Shown here piece after piece: positions 22,878 to 32,476 of a stretch of DNA of 32,565 bases. Position 1 is the first letter of the stretch. Every line of letters begins with the position of its first letter. Location: the NCBI GenBank assembly GCA_030830205.1, contig JAURNL010000110.1, forward strand, positions 1-32,565, given 5' to 3'. The position numbers and the translations under genes were made by a program. The notes under the pieces are model-generated. The model did no database searches and was not told the origin of the DNA. It worked only from the letters and a program-made list of their open reading frames with translations. Source of the DNA: Crocinitomicaceae bacterium (GTDB taxonomy: Bacteria; Bacteroidota; Bacteroidia; Flavobacteriales_D; Crocinitomicaceae).

Positions 22878-24923
22878 ATGCAACGATTTCAAAATTACAT
22901 TCTCGGAAAGTGGGTTGATGGCCAAGGAGTGGAAACTCCTTTGTACAATGCCATAACAGGCGCACAGATTGGTGAGGTTTCTAGTGCGGGAATAGATTTT
23001 TCAGAGGTGCTTACCTATGGTAGAAAAAAAGGGCACGCCTTGCGTAAAATGACCTTTCAAGAACGCGGCCGAATGTTAAAGGCTTTGGCTTTATTTTTAT
23101 TAGAACGAAAATCGAAGTACTATGAAATTTCAGCACTTACTGGAGCTACAAAAGTAGATTCTTGGATAGATATTGAGGGCGGAATAGGAAACTTATTTGC
23201 CAATGCAAGCTTGCGCCGTCAATTTCCGGATCTTCCGTATTATGTTGATGGTGTTTCTGCCCCTCTTTCGAAAAACGGAACCTTCATCGGCCATCATATT
23301 ATGGTGCCAAAAGAAGGGGTTGCTCTACATATCAATGCTTTTAATTTCCCGATTTGGGGAATGTTAGAAAAAATTGCCGTGAATCTTATGGCTGGAGTTC
23401 CTGCCGTGGTGAAACCCTCGGAATATACCAGTTTTTTGACTGAAGTTATGGTACGCGATATCATTGCTTCTCAAATTTTACCCGAAGGAGCACTTCAACT
23501 CATTTGCGGATTAGGCCGAGGCATTTTAGATACAGTTGACGCGAGAGATGTTGTTACTTTTACAGGTAGCGCCTCAACCGGAAAGCTACTCAAAAGCCTA
23601 CCTCAAATAGCGCAAGAAAGCGTAAGCTTCAATCTTGAAGCAGATTCTCTGAATGCTACAGTCTTAGGATTATCTGCTGTTCCCGGGACCGAAGAATTTG
23701 ACTTATTTGTGAAGGAGTGCGTCAAAGAAATGACTATAAAAGCAGGACAAAAATGTACGGCCGTTCGTCGGATCATCGTTCCTGAAAGTTTGCTAGATGA
23801 GGTACAAAGTGCTATTGCAGCACGATTAGCAACGACAAAAATCGGCGACCCATCTTTGGAGGGTGTTAGAATGGGCGCTCTTGCCACAAGGCTTCAAGTG
23901 GAGCGAGTACGAGCGAGTGTAGAAAAACTAGCACAAACGCAAGAAATAGCGTTTGGAGATCTCGATAATTTCGAAGTGTTAGGGGCGAATAAAGAAGAGG
24001 GAGCATTCTTCTCTCCAATTTTGTTCCGTAATGAGAACCCTTTTACTTCAACAGCTGTTCACGAAATCGAAGCGTTTGGGCCTGTAGCCACAATTATGCC
24101 CTACAAAGACATTTCTGACGCAATTGAATTAGCTAAAATGGGCAAAGGCTCTTTGGTTTCATCTATTGTTACCCCAGATCATAAAGAAGCTGTTGAATAC
24201 GTGGTTGGAGCAGCAAGTATGCACGGCCGTATTTTGGTGTTAAATAAAGAATGTGCGAAAGAAAGCACAGGCCACGGCTCACCCATGCCTCTGCTCACCC
24301 ACGGTGGGCCAGGAAGGGCCGGAGGAGGAGAAGAAATGGGTGGTAAACGTGGTGTATTACATTACTTACAGCGTACTGCCATACAAGGACACCCAAGTAC
24401 AATCACAGCAATTACACAACAATTTCAGGTGGGTGCAGCCATGCCGGAAGCGCAGCCACACGTGTTTAGAAAGCACTTTGAAGAATTATCCATCGGGGAA
24501 ACAGTATTCACACATAAACATACCGTTACTGATGCGGATATAGTGAATTTTGCAAATGTTTCTGGAGACAACTTTTATGCACACATGGACGCAACGTCTT
24601 TAGAAGGAACGATTTTTGAGCGCCGAGTTGCTCACGGGTATTTTATTCTTTCTAAGGCCGCAGGGTTGTTTGTTGATCCAAAAAAAGGCCCTGTTTTACT
24701 AAATTATGGGATAGAAGAGGCGCGCTTTACCAAACCTGTTTATCCGGGTGCAACTATCGCTGTTCGATTTACAGTGAAAGAAAAGATCGATCAAGAAAAA
24801 CGATCAGAAGAGGATGTTGCTAAAGGAATTGTGAAGTTCTTAGTGGATGTATATGACGAGACCGGAGAAACAGTTGCTATAGCCACAATACTTACAATGG
24901 TTAAGAAGTTGACAGACGCTTAA
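22878..24923 (+). CDS. paaZ: PaaZ-type bifunctional aldehyde dehydrogenase / enoyl-CoA hydratase
   Basis: A 681-aa two-domain protein, the same length as E. coli PaaZ. The N-terminal aldehyde dehydrogenase domain (about 1-520) has INAFNFPIWGMLEK, FTGSAST, Glu254 in FNLEADSLNA and the catalytic Cys293 in AGQKCTAVRR. The C-terminal MaoC-like hydratase domain (about 535-681) has Asp564 and His569 in VSGDNFYAHMD. In the phenylacetate pathway PaaZ opens the oxepin-CoA ring and oxidises the resulting semialdehyde. The other paa genes are not in the window, so this function is inferred from similarity. It sits 6 bp after rseP, and its TAA shares the TTAA with the stop of the convergent transporter gene. 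Confidence 0.9.
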   Translation: MQRFQNYILGKWVDGQGVETPLYNAITGAQIGEVSSAGIDFSEVLTYGRKKGHALRKMTFQERGRMLKALALFLLERKSKYYEISALTGATKVDSWIDIEGGIGNLFANASLRRQFPDLPYYVDGVSAPLSKNGTFIGHHIMVPKEGVALHINAFNFPIWGMLEKIAVNLMAGVPAVVKPSEYTSFLTEVMVRDIIASQILPEGALQLICGLGRGILDTVDARDVVTFTGSASTGKLLKSLPQIAQESVSFNLEADSLNATVLGLSAVPGTEEFDLFVKECVKEMTIKAGQKCTAVRRIIVPESLLDEVQSAIAARLATTKIGDPSLEGVRMGALATRLQVERVRASVEKLAQTQEIAFGDLDNFEVLGANKEEGAFFSPILFRNENPFTSTAVHEIEAFGPVATIMPYKDISDAIELAKMGKGSLVSSIVTPDHKEAVEYVVGAASMHGRILVLNKECAKESTGHGSPMPLLTHGGPGRAGGGEEMGGKRGVLHYLQRTAIQGHPSTITAITQQFQVGAAMPEAQPHVFRKHFEELSIGETVFTHKHTVTDADIVNFANVSGDNFYAHMDATSLEGTIFERRVAHGYFILSKAAGLFVDPKKGPVLLNYGIEEARFTKPVYPGATIAVRFTVKEKIDQEKRSEEDVAKGIVKFLVDVYDETGETVAIATILTMVKKLTDA

Positions 24924-27565
24924 GACTTTGTCTCTTCTTCTGGGAACTTGCCACCAAACTCAACCTCTAGTTTATTCATGTCGTAATCGGTGTCTTCGTA
25001 GTAATTATCAAAGAAAGGCTCTTGAAGTGATCGTAGATTGATGCTTCTTTCGAGTGATAATAATAAAGAAGGTAAAATGATGAGGTTGGTTATGGTTCCC
25101 ACAAAAATAGTGATCGATACCAAAAGCCCTAACGCTTTGGTACCACCAAATTGCGAGAAGGTGAACATCATGAATCCAAACAATAATACGATAGATGTGT
25201 AGACAATACCTAATCCAGTTTCTCTTAGAGAGTGCAAAATAGCAAAACGCGTATCCCAAGCATGAAGTTTAAGCTCACTTCGATATTTTCCCAGAAATAA
25301 GATGGCATTGTCCACAGTAATTCCTAATGCAATTCCAAATACAAGTATAGTAGATGGCTTGAGAGGGATTTGTAAATAACCCATCATGCCCGCTGTGAAG
25401 AGCAATGGAATGACGTTTGGAATCATAGAGACCACAATAATTCTAAACGATCTAAATAAAAATCCAATCATTAAAGCGATCGAAACCACTGCAAAAACAA
25501 GGCTTTGTAACAGGTTTGCAAATAAGTATTTAGTGCCTTCGGTTTGTACTACTTTGACACCTGTGAATACGGCGGTGAGGTACGATTGGTCAATAGCTTT
25601 TCGTAGTTGGCTGTTGAATTTACTTTTACCCACATATTTTTTAACTCTCGTTGGGTCTAAGTCAAATGCCATTTGTTTTTGACTATCGCCTTTAGCAAGC
25701 AGCGCTGATAAGTTATTGAAAACCGAGCTGTGCTCGTAAATAAGAGTGTCTAACTTACTTTTATCTCCTTTTTCAATAGCAGTATAGAGGCGCTCTAAAA
25801 CAATCTTGTCCGGGTTGAGAATAGAGTCAACAATCCGTTTTTGTTCATCAAGGGCCGGAGCAACCTTGTCCACACTTAAATCTTTCATTTGCATTCTTAT
25901 GCGCAAAGTAGTATTTGTTGTATCAACAAGGCTTTTAAGAGTTATGGCACCACCATTTAAACTGCTTAAATCAAGCTTATCGATATATTTTTTAAGGCGT
26001 AGCTTGTCCCGATTTGATATAATGGTAAATTTATTTTGATCTCCTCCGTGATAAGCCATGTTAATGGATTTAATCAAGTCCACATATGAAATGCTTTTGG
26101 AAAAAAGATCATTTGCTTTGAAGCTTTCCTGAATAGCCTCCACTTTTTTCATGGTGCTCATATTGAAAAGGCGACCTTTTTCTTTATAGTTGATGGTCAT
26201 TTCGAAAGGAATGGAGCCCCCAAAATTCTTTTCAATAAATTGTAAATCTGTTAGAATGGGGTCGTCAGGAGGTAAATCACTCGTGACATTACCAGTAGAG
26301 AAAATTTTGGTCATGCCATAAACACTAAATACGACAAGTAAAACAGAAGAAATGTAAACCCATTTTCGGTGTCTAGTAACAATCTTTACTGAAAGATCTA
26401 AAAACCATTTGCTGGATTGTCTTGTTAAATGTTTGAGGTGTCTGGGCTTTGGGTTGCCAAGAATGGAGGTTAAAATGGGTAATATCGTTAAAGATAAAAC
26501 AAATACCACCATAATGTTCCAACTGGAAATCAGGCCGAATTCAGCCAATTTATCCGAGCTTGTAAAGGTAACAAAGCCAACCGCTGTTGTCACATTGGTT
26601 AAAAATGTTACTGACCCAACACGCCTTATCATGATAAATAATGCCCGAATTTTGTTGTCTACCCGAATATATTCTTGGTGAAATCGTGTAAATAGAAAAA
26701 CGCAATTTGGAACACCAATAACGATTAGTAAAGGCGGAACAAGCGCCATAATAATTGAAAGTGAGTACCCCATTAATGCTATACTGCCAAGCGCCCATAT
26801 CACTGAGATAAAAACAATAATATTGCTAATTAGCATTATATAAAATGATCTGAAAATCAGATACATGAGAAGTGAAGACGCAATAATAGAAAGCGCCAAG
26901 AAGATATACATTTCTGCAACAATGCGTTTGGCTACCACTACACGAATGTGTGGTAAACCAGCGAAATAGACTTTACCAAAGTCTTGCTCATATTGTTGAG
27001 CGAGCTCTTCAATTTTTAGAACGACATCTGATTTTTTAGGGTTGGAAAGTACTTTCTCATCAATACCAATCATTAAAAGCGATACATTGCTGGTATCGTT
27101 GTAAAGCAACCCACGATATATGGGGTTTTTGCGAATTTCATTTCGAACTTCTAAGACCGATTTATCTCTAAAGGTTGTATCTGAAAAAATGCGATGGATT
27201 TCAAACTCGTTTTTTTTGATATTGTTGGTCATTCCAAATAACGTAGCTTCAGAAACCACATTATCAACGCCTTTGAATTTCAAAATTTGGTAACCAAGCG
27301 CTCTCCATTTTTTAAGATTTTCTTCTGTGTAGAGCGAGTCTGTTTGTATAGCAATTACTAAAGTTGAACCGTCTTCTCCAAATTGTAATTTGAAGTTTTC
27401 GTAGTCCATTTGAATCGGGTCATCTTTAGGTAGCGTATTGCCAACACGGTTGTCAACCTTCAAAGAGGTTACAGCAAAATAGCCAAAAAACACGGTGATT
27501 ATACCGATAATTGCCAATATGAAAAGGCGATTTCTTAATATAAAACTGGCTACTTTACTCCACAT
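24920..27565 (-). CDS. MMPL/RND-superfamily transporter
   Basis: An 881-aa inner-membrane protein with the RND layout: one N-terminal span (about 12-33), a large extracytoplasmic loop, a block of five spans (about 225-370), a further span near 400-420, a second loop and a final block of spans from about 690. LPKDDP near the start and DLPPDDP after the second block are hallmark loop entries, and FGIALGITVDNAILFLGKYR carries the polar span-4 residues. Family members move lipids or other hydrophobic molecules; the substrate here is unknown. It is the first gene after the TonB receptor on the same strand, 92 bp downstream of it, and overlaps paaZ by 4 bp at the stops. Confidence 0.88.
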   Translation of the reverse strand: MWSKVASFILRNRLFILAIIGIITVFFGYFAVTSLKVDNRVGNTLPKDDPIQMDYENFKLQFGEDGSTLVIAIQTDSLYTEENLKKWRALGYQILKFKGVDNVVSEATLFGMTNNIKKNEFEIHRIFSDTTFRDKSVLEVRNEIRKNPIYRGLLYNDTSNVSLLMIGIDEKVLSNPKKSDVVLKIEELAQQYEQDFGKVYFAGLPHIRVVVAKRIVAEMYIFLALSIIASSLLMYLIFRSFYIMLISNIIVFISVIWALGSIALMGYSLSIIMALVPPLLIVIGVPNCVFLFTRFHQEYIRVDNKIRALFIMIRRVGSVTFLTNVTTAVGFVTFTSSDKLAEFGLISSWNIMVVFVLSLTILPILTSILGNPKPRHLKHLTRQSSKWFLDLSVKIVTRHRKWVYISSVLLVVFSVYGMTKIFSTGNVTSDLPPDDPILTDLQFIEKNFGGSIPFEMTINYKEKGRLFNMSTMKKVEAIQESFKANDLFSKSISYVDLIKSINMAYHGGDQNKFTIISNRDKLRLKKYIDKLDLSSLNGGAITLKSLVDTTNTTLRIRMQMKDLSVDKVAPALDEQKRIVDSILNPDKIVLERLYTAIEKGDKSKLDTLIYEHSSVFNNLSALLAKGDSQKQMAFDLDPTRVKKYVGKSKFNSQLRKAIDQSYLTAVFTGVKVVQTEGTKYLFANLLQSLVFAVVSIALMIGFLFRSFRIIVVSMIPNVIPLLFTAGMMGYLQIPLKPSTILVFGIALGITVDNAILFLGKYRSELKLHAWDTRFAILHSLRETGLGIVYTSIVLLFGFMMFTFSQFGGTKALGLLVSITIFVGTITNLIILPSLLLSLERSINLRSLQEPFFDNYYEDTDYDMNKLEVEFGGKFPEEETKS

Positions 27566-27657
27566 GCGACTAAATGTACAAAAAATTGAGGCGTGAAGTT
27601 ACGAATAATTGTCTAATCGCCCTTCATTCAAGGCAAAGAGTTCCTGAGCGTTTCCGG

Positions 27658-29886
27658 TTAAAGGTTTAATTTTAAACCAAGTATTAATGATCTAGGAAGC
27701 GCAGATCGATACCCTTGAGGTAAATTGGCAACAATAGATAAATTATTGCCGATATTCTGCACCGTTGTATACACGACCCAAGACTTATTAACTTGCAGAT
27801 TAGCGGAAAAATCAAAAATCGTAAATGACTGTATGCTATTCACTTGTATATAATTTTGATTTGCAGTTGGTATGACATTGTCGTTTTGACCAGGAGTAGT
27901 ACGGGTTAATCCAACGCGATTAGCACTCCAAACAGCACTCCACTTTTTGTATGTAAAGCCAATGCTACCGCTTAGCAGGTGAGGTGTTATAAAGGGTATT
28001 TGATCCCCGCTATTAATCTGTCCGCTTCCCCAGTCGCCACCACCATTAATGAATGTTTCCGCAAAGGTTGCTTGAGTGTAAGTATAGCTCATTTGAATAG
28101 GAAATTGTACGGAGGGTGCTTTAGCCATTTTAAGCAAGTATAAACCACTAAGTTCCAAGCCCTGAACAAGCGCTTTTCCAGCATTAAAAAGTTCGCCTGT
28201 CCCCATACCTCCACCAGAAACATTGTCTGAACCAAGCAAGTTGGTATAGTCGCTGCGAAAGACGACTGCTTGCAACTGGGTATTTTTCCGGTTGTTGAGT
28301 CGATAACCTAATTCATAGTTGAATGCAGTTTCTGAAATGGCTTGTGTATTGGAACTTGTGTTTGGCATTCCAGGAGGAGAAAACCCTTTATGTAAGCCTA
28401 GAAAGAAGGTGTTGTTGGGGTTTAAAGTATAGGTGAGGCTTGCTCCCGGCAACCAAACAATAATTTCGTTAGAGGCCCTAGATAAATTTTTTCCAGTCCT
28501 CGCAAAATCTGTTGTGCCAAAATTGTAAAAGTCGAGTATGATAGATTCTCTACGCAGCCCTAAATGTAGTTCTGCTTTTTTGTAATTAAAGCTAAAATTT
28601 GCAAATGAGGCAAAACTAAAGGCCTCTCTGATTTGGTTCTCATGGTTGCCTTGCTCTCCTTGCTCTGTTAAAATCATTAATCCGTCAGACATTTGGAATT
28701 TGCTCTGTGTTCCATATCGATTTGCTTGGTCTGAATGGAGCCGAATTCCCAGCTCCATTTTGTTAGTGAATGCCGCTGTTTTAAATGTGTAACTAAGGAG
28801 TGATTGAACACCTTTATTTGTATAGTTTCTTGAGGCCCCTCTGAAAATCACTTCTCCGTTTGCCTGTCCTGTCATGATTCGATAAGCATCAAGGTTGGTT
28901 ACATTATCGGCTAAAATTGTATTGATGCTCTTTCCCCCATAGCTGTTTGCGCGGCCCCAATCCCGGAAAGTTTGAGTGAGGTAAGCACTTGTTAATATTT
29001 CTAAATCGGCAAAAGGAGAAATGTGATGTTGTAAAACAATATGGTTGTGTGCAAGCTGAAGTTCATCTTTTTGAGTACCCGCATATCTTCTTAGCGGATT
29101 TAATTGAAAGTCTTCAAAATTAAGCCCTAAATAGGTTTCGTTTGCACTTTCTTCGGTATGGACTGCCTTAAGTTGTAAATGCTGTTTGATACCTGCAGAC
29201 TTTTTACTTTGCCATCGAATCTTTCCTAAATAGTCTCTGCGGTCAAAGCCAGTATTTCCGCCTCCATCAAGCTCTTTAAACCCAGTGGCGGCAATACGGT
29301 TTACTTCAAATAAATAGCTAAACATTCCTTGAGTTTCTCCAACCCATAGACGTTGTTGATTAAATCCAAAACTTCCATAGCTTGCTTGAGCAAAGGCTTT
29401 AAATGTTGAGGGAATTGTTGTTGAAAGCAGATTGATCGCGCCGCCAATTGTATATGGCCCATATTTAATTTGGCTACTGCCCTTGAGGACTTCCAGCCCA
29501 CTCATCCTTGAAAAAGTTGGAAAATAGTATGCGGCTGGATCAGCATAAGCGGCTGGGGCCATCAAAATGCCATCTTCCATTACTGTAATTTTTGCACTTC
29601 TGTTCACAGGGGTTCCGCGCATGCCGATATTTGGTCGCAATCCGAATCCTTCTTCATCTCTCACTTGAATACCTGGCAAAATCCGCAATACTTTATTAAT
29701 ATCCGGTTGATTCAACTTTTGTAATTCTGCTGTGCTAATACGCGCGCTTGAGCCACCTATGGATTTACTTTGGACACCAATAATGGAGACACCTTGGGTT
29801 TCAATGGTTCGGAGAGAATCACTAGTTGGGGCGTGTTGAGCAACAAATACAGAGGGGAGTAGAGCAAGAAGGAGAAATCGCTTCAT
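27658..29886 (-). CDS. TonB-dependent outer-membrane receptor (FecA-like)
   Basis: A 742-aa outer-membrane receptor. It has a signal peptide (about 1-16), a short N-terminus with a possible TonB box (GVSIIG, near 32-37), a plug domain (about 45-155) with ILPGIQVRDEEGFGLRPNIGMRG and MEDGILMAPAAYADPAAYYFP, and a beta-barrel from about 160 that ends in an LILGLKLNL strand. The plug motifs resemble the ferric citrate receptor group (FecA, COG4772), so siderophore or ferric-citrate uptake is a reasonable inference. There is no carboxypeptidase-like N-terminal extension and no SusD neighbour, so polysaccharide uptake is less likely. The leader holds a -7 box (29917-29924) and an upstream palindrome (29945-29966). 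Confidence 0.92.
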   Translation of the reverse strand: MKRFLLLALLPSVFVAQHAPTSDSLRTIETQGVSIIGVQSKSIGGSSARISTAELQKLNQPDINKVLRILPGIQVRDEEGFGLRPNIGMRGTPVNRSAKITVMEDGILMAPAAYADPAAYYFPTFSRMSGLEVLKGSSQIKYGPYTIGGAINLLSTTIPSTFKAFAQASYGSFGFNQQRLWVGETQGMFSYLFEVNRIAATGFKELDGGGNTGFDRRDYLGKIRWQSKKSAGIKQHLQLKAVHTEESANETYLGLNFEDFQLNPLRRYAGTQKDELQLAHNHIVLQHHISPFADLEILTSAYLTQTFRDWGRANSYGGKSINTILADNVTNLDAYRIMTGQANGEVIFRGASRNYTNKGVQSLLSYTFKTAAFTNKMELGIRLHSDQANRYGTQSKFQMSDGLMILTEQGEQGNHENQIREAFSFASFANFSFNYKKAELHLGLRRESIILDFYNFGTTDFARTGKNLSRASNEIIVWLPGASLTYTLNPNNTFFLGLHKGFSPPGMPNTSSNTQAISETAFNYELGYRLNNRKNTQLQAVVFRSDYTNLLGSDNVSGGGMGTGELFNAGKALVQGLELSGLYLLKMAKAPSVQFPIQMSYTYTQATFAETFINGGGDWGSGQINSGDQIPFITPHLLSGSIGFTYKKWSAVWSANRVGLTRTTPGQNDNVIPTANQNYIQVNSIQSFTIFDFSANLQVNKSWVVYTTVQNIGNNLSIVANLPQGYRSALPRSLILGLKLNL

Positions 29887-29916
29887 TTTTATTTAGATTA
29901 AATTTAAATAACGACG

Positions 29917-29924
29917 CAAAAGTA
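29917..29924 (-). promoter_or_regulatory. -7 promoter box of the TonB receptor gene
   Basis: Minus-strand TACTTTTG, a full TAnnTTTG match about 30 bp before the ATG at 29886. No clear -33 element is present, which fits an activator-dependent or weak promoter. Confidence 0.45.
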
Positions 29925-29944
29925 TAATGAACAAGAACAATTGT

Positions 29945-29966
29945 AAATACCACATAGTTGGTATTT
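29945..29966. promoter_or_regulatory. Operator-like 8-bp palindrome between TonB receptor and LysE genes
   Basis: AAATACCA (29945-29952) and TGGTATTT (29959-29966) are exact reverse complements with a 6-bp spacer. The centre lies about 35 bp upstream of the TonB receptor -7 box, and a weak -7-like TAGATTTA (29993-30000) for the LysE gene lies on the other side. It could bind a dimeric regulator of one or both genes. There is no T-run, so it is not a terminator. Confidence 0.4.
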
Positions 29967-30018
29967 TGTGCTTACACCAGAAATTTATTAGATAGATTTA
30001 CAGCGCAAAAAAAACGCA

Positions 30019-30618
30019 ATGACAGAATTAGTTTTGTATGGTTTTCTTACCGGAATAGTCATGAGCATCATGCTCGGCACAGTCTTTTTTGCACTCGTAC
30101 AAAACAGTATTGATTACGGTTTTCGTATCGGAGTTTTCATATCACTTGGTGTTATTTCCTCTGATATTATATTAATTTCATTAAGTTGGGTCAACGCAGA
30201 ATTGATACCAGAAGGCAGTAAAACAGAATTCATTGTTCGACTATGTGGTGCTATTTTTTTACTGCTTTATGGGGTATCTAATTTACTTAGGAAAGACAAG
30301 GCGGCTTATCCAAAAACAGAGAAAAAGCAGCTGCTGAAGTACATATCGATGGGTTTTCTTCTCAATATACTTAATCCAGGAAATTACATTGGATGGTTGG
30401 CAGTTACAACCCAGCTCAAAACGGTTGCTAAGTATAATTTCTCTGAATCTATTCTTTATTTTACCGCAGCGCTCAGCGCTATTTTTATTATGGAGTGTTT
30501 GATTGCGAGAGGAGCCTCCTTGTTAAAACCCTACATCACTGAAAAGTTTCTGAAGCTTGTCAATAGGCTCGTTGGCATCTTGTTTATAGGGTTTTCCCTT
30601 GCCTTATTCTTCTACTAG
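30019..30618 (+). CDS. LysE/RhtB-family amino-acid exporter
   Basis: A 199-aa inner-membrane protein with about six hydrophobic segments, of normal length for LysE/RhtB translocators. Family marks are the N-terminal GFLTGIVMSIMLGTVFFALVQNS, the conserved SLGVISSDIILISLSW with the acidic residue in the second or third span, and GFLLNILNPGNYIGW, the counterpart of the family's NPK segment, at about residues 112-126. Members export amino acids or small metabolites; the substrate cannot be told. The last 15 bp overlap the end of the convergent CapA-family gene. The divergent neighbour is the TonB receptor. Confidence 0.87.
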   Translation: MTELVLYGFLTGIVMSIMLGTVFFALVQNSIDYGFRIGVFISLGVISSDIILISLSWVNAELIPEGSKTEFIVRLCGAIFLLLYGVSNLLRKDKAAYPKTEKKQLLKYISMGFLLNILNPGNYIGWLAVTTQLKTVAKYNFSESILYFTAALSAIFIMECLIARGASLLKPYITEKFLKLVNRLVGILFIGFSLALFFY

Positions 30619-31995
30619 AAAGCGAGCAATATTTCCTTTAAGTAGGTAGTTTTCGGCAAAATAGACTAGTTCTTCGAATTCTTTTTTAGACGCCGTGTCA
30701 TTTTTGAGCAATTGGGAATTTGCTTTGAGCTGGTTGTAGTTTATAAACTGTAAAGACGTGATTTTTCCTTTTTTAATCTTTGCGTAATTATAAAAAAGTT
30801 TAGCGCGTATTGCTGTGATACAAACCACTTTATTAATTCTCGCAATGTCAAACTTTAATAATAGTGGTAATTTACACCATTTGTGAATGTCATAAGCCAC
30901 AAAATCACCTTGTGAATAAACGATGGTAGTTTGTTTTTTTTGTCCTGAAAAAGGATCAATTACCTCTAAAAATTCTATTGGTTGGGCGTTGTGCGGATGA
31001 CCACCCAGCACCAAATCTATTCCCGTAAGCCGACAAATTTCGTGCATGTTGTCTATGATCGTTTGCGATGGAAATGGCTGGTATGCACAGCCCATATGCA
31101 GAAAAACTACCAGAAATTCAGCTCCTCTTTGCCGTGCTAATTGGGCTTGGCGAACAATCAAAGACAAATCCGGGGCCTCTTCGTTTAAATTCAGGTGGTT
31201 GGCCAAATATCCTTTTCCGTCAGGGCATACCAATGCATTCAGTGAAAAAGTATAAGACAAAAAAGCAATACGGATTCCATTTTTTTCTACAATTGGAAAA
31301 GCATCTTGCTCTTCTTCAGATCTGGCGGTACCAACGTGTTTTATTCCTTTTTGGTCTAAAAATTCAATGGTTTTGAGCACGCCATCTTCTCCTTGATCCA
31401 AAGAGTGATTGTTGGCAGTTGAGAGCAGATCAAAACCTTTATACTTCCCAAACCCAGAGAATACATCGAACATGTTTTTGTTGGCATTGAAATACATGTT
31501 ATTGAGCATTACTTCCGGTACAAATGATGCGGGTTTATTAGGGTTTAATGGCGTTTCAAGATTGGCAACAACGAGGTCGGCATCAAAAAAAAAGTCCCCG
31601 CAGTCATTCCAAAGGTCAGTGCATTGGTTTGGCGTAATGCAATGGTATGGCATTAGGTCTCCACCTGCACTTAAGGTCAATTTTTCATCAATAGCATCTG
31701 TTTGAATTGGATTAAATTTTGCTGCTTGACTTTGAAAATATTCTTCTAACCCGCTTCCCTTATCTCCTTTTAGCATTGCGCGGAAATAATATTTGTAGCC
31801 AAAATAGAGCTGTTGCTTTAAATTCATTTTGCGCGGATCTTCATGATGTCCCGCAAGTGGATAAATTCCATTTTTTGCACTAAATAAATTCCGGATAATG
31901 TATAGAAAGCGAATAACCCCAACTAGTAATTTTCCTTTCAATGTGATCGGTCGTACCGGGTTGTATTGATTATCAAAAAAAGAGGGGTGCATCAT
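30604..31995 (-). CDS. CapA-family metallophosphatase-like protein
   Basis: A 463-aa protein with a CapA/PgsA domain at about residues 105-360, named for poly-gamma-glutamate synthesis and related to calcineurin-type phosphoesterases. Metal- and fold-defining motifs are LSAGGDLMPY, VVANLETPL, STANNHSLDQG, FLHMGCAY (usually HWG in the family) and GGHPHNAQP. There is no signal peptide or clear membrane span, unlike many CapA proteins that are membrane-anchored, so it is probably cytosolic. No capB/capC or pgs genes are adjacent, hence polymer synthesis is not supported. Two adjacent ATGs (31995 and 31992) are possible starts. The gene is divergent from the DUF2721 gene. Confidence 0.85.
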   Translation of the reverse strand: MMHPSFFDNQYNPVRPITLKGKLLVGVIRFLYIIRNLFSAKNGIYPLAGHHEDPRKMNLKQQLYFGYKYYFRAMLKGDKGSGLEEYFQSQAAKFNPIQTDAIDEKLTLSAGGDLMPYHCITPNQCTDLWNDCGDFFFDADLVVANLETPLNPNKPASFVPEVMLNNMYFNANKNMFDVFSGFGKYKGFDLLSTANNHSLDQGEDGVLKTIEFLDQKGIKHVGTARSEEEQDAFPIVEKNGIRIAFLSYTFSLNALVCPDGKGYLANHLNLNEEAPDLSLIVRQAQLARQRGAEFLVVFLHMGCAYQPFPSQTIIDNMHEICRLTGIDLVLGGHPHNAQPIEFLEVIDPFSGQKKQTTIVYSQGDFVAYDIHKWCKLPLLLKFDIARINKVVCITAIRAKLFYNYAKIKKGKITSLQFINYNQLKANSQLLKNDTASKKEFEELVYFAENYLLKGNIARFLVEE

Positions 31996-32073
31996 GAATT
32001 AGAATATTAAAGTAAAGTTCAACATTTTAAGACAAATTGTTATTATTGTATAGATTACCAAAACGCTTTTCTA

Positions 32074-32475
32074 ATGCCGCAACTTTCATTAACTACTCCC
32101 GCACTATTATTTTCTTCTATATCATTAATCATGTTGGCATACACAAACAGGTTCTTGGCTTATGCCAGTGTCATTCGTGCGCTGCATGCACAATATAAAC
32201 AAAGTAATGACCGTGTGCTCGAGGAACAAATTAAAAATTTAAGAAAACGCTTATACCTAACACGATCTATGCAAATATTTGGTATCACAAGTTTGTTGCT
32301 TTGTGTACTGAGTATGTTTTTAATCTATGTGGCGTTTGAAAATGTGGCGCTTTGGGTATTTGGAGCGGCATTACTTTCCCTAATAATATCCTTGTCCTTA
32401 TTGATTTGGGAAATTCAAATTTCAGTCCGAGCACTTGAATATCACTTAAATGATTTGGAGGAGAAAAAAAGATAA
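32074..32475 (+). CDS. DUF2721 family membrane protein
   Basis: A 133-aa inner-membrane protein with three hydrophobic segments at about residues 8-30, 67-89 and 92-112. The opening LTTPALLFSSISLIMLAYTNRFLAYASVIRALH is characteristic of DUF2721, a widespread family of unknown function. The region between the first two segments is charged and helical, with KNLRKRLYLTRSMQIFG, as in other members. The stop at 32473-32475 lies one base from the 3' end of the opposite-strand tRNA. There is no promoter of good quality upstream. Confidence 0.87.
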   Translation: MPQLSLTTPALLFSSISLIMLAYTNRFLAYASVIRALHAQYKQSNDRVLEEQIKNLRKRLYLTRSMQIFGITSLLLCVLSMFLIYVAFENVALWVFGAALLSLIISLSLLIWEIQISVRALEYHLNDLEEKKR

Positions 32476-32476
32476 G

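Noticed and set aside
27663-27678. Perfect hairpin GGTTTAA-TT-TTAAACC at the end of the TonB receptor gene
   Set aside because: It lies within the last codons, is AT-rich and weak with a loop too small to fold, and only three T's follow, so I did not call it a terminator.
30604-31995. Capsule or poly-gamma-glutamate synthesis locus
   Set aside because: Only the CapA-like protein is present; no capB/capC/pgs partner and no membrane anchor.
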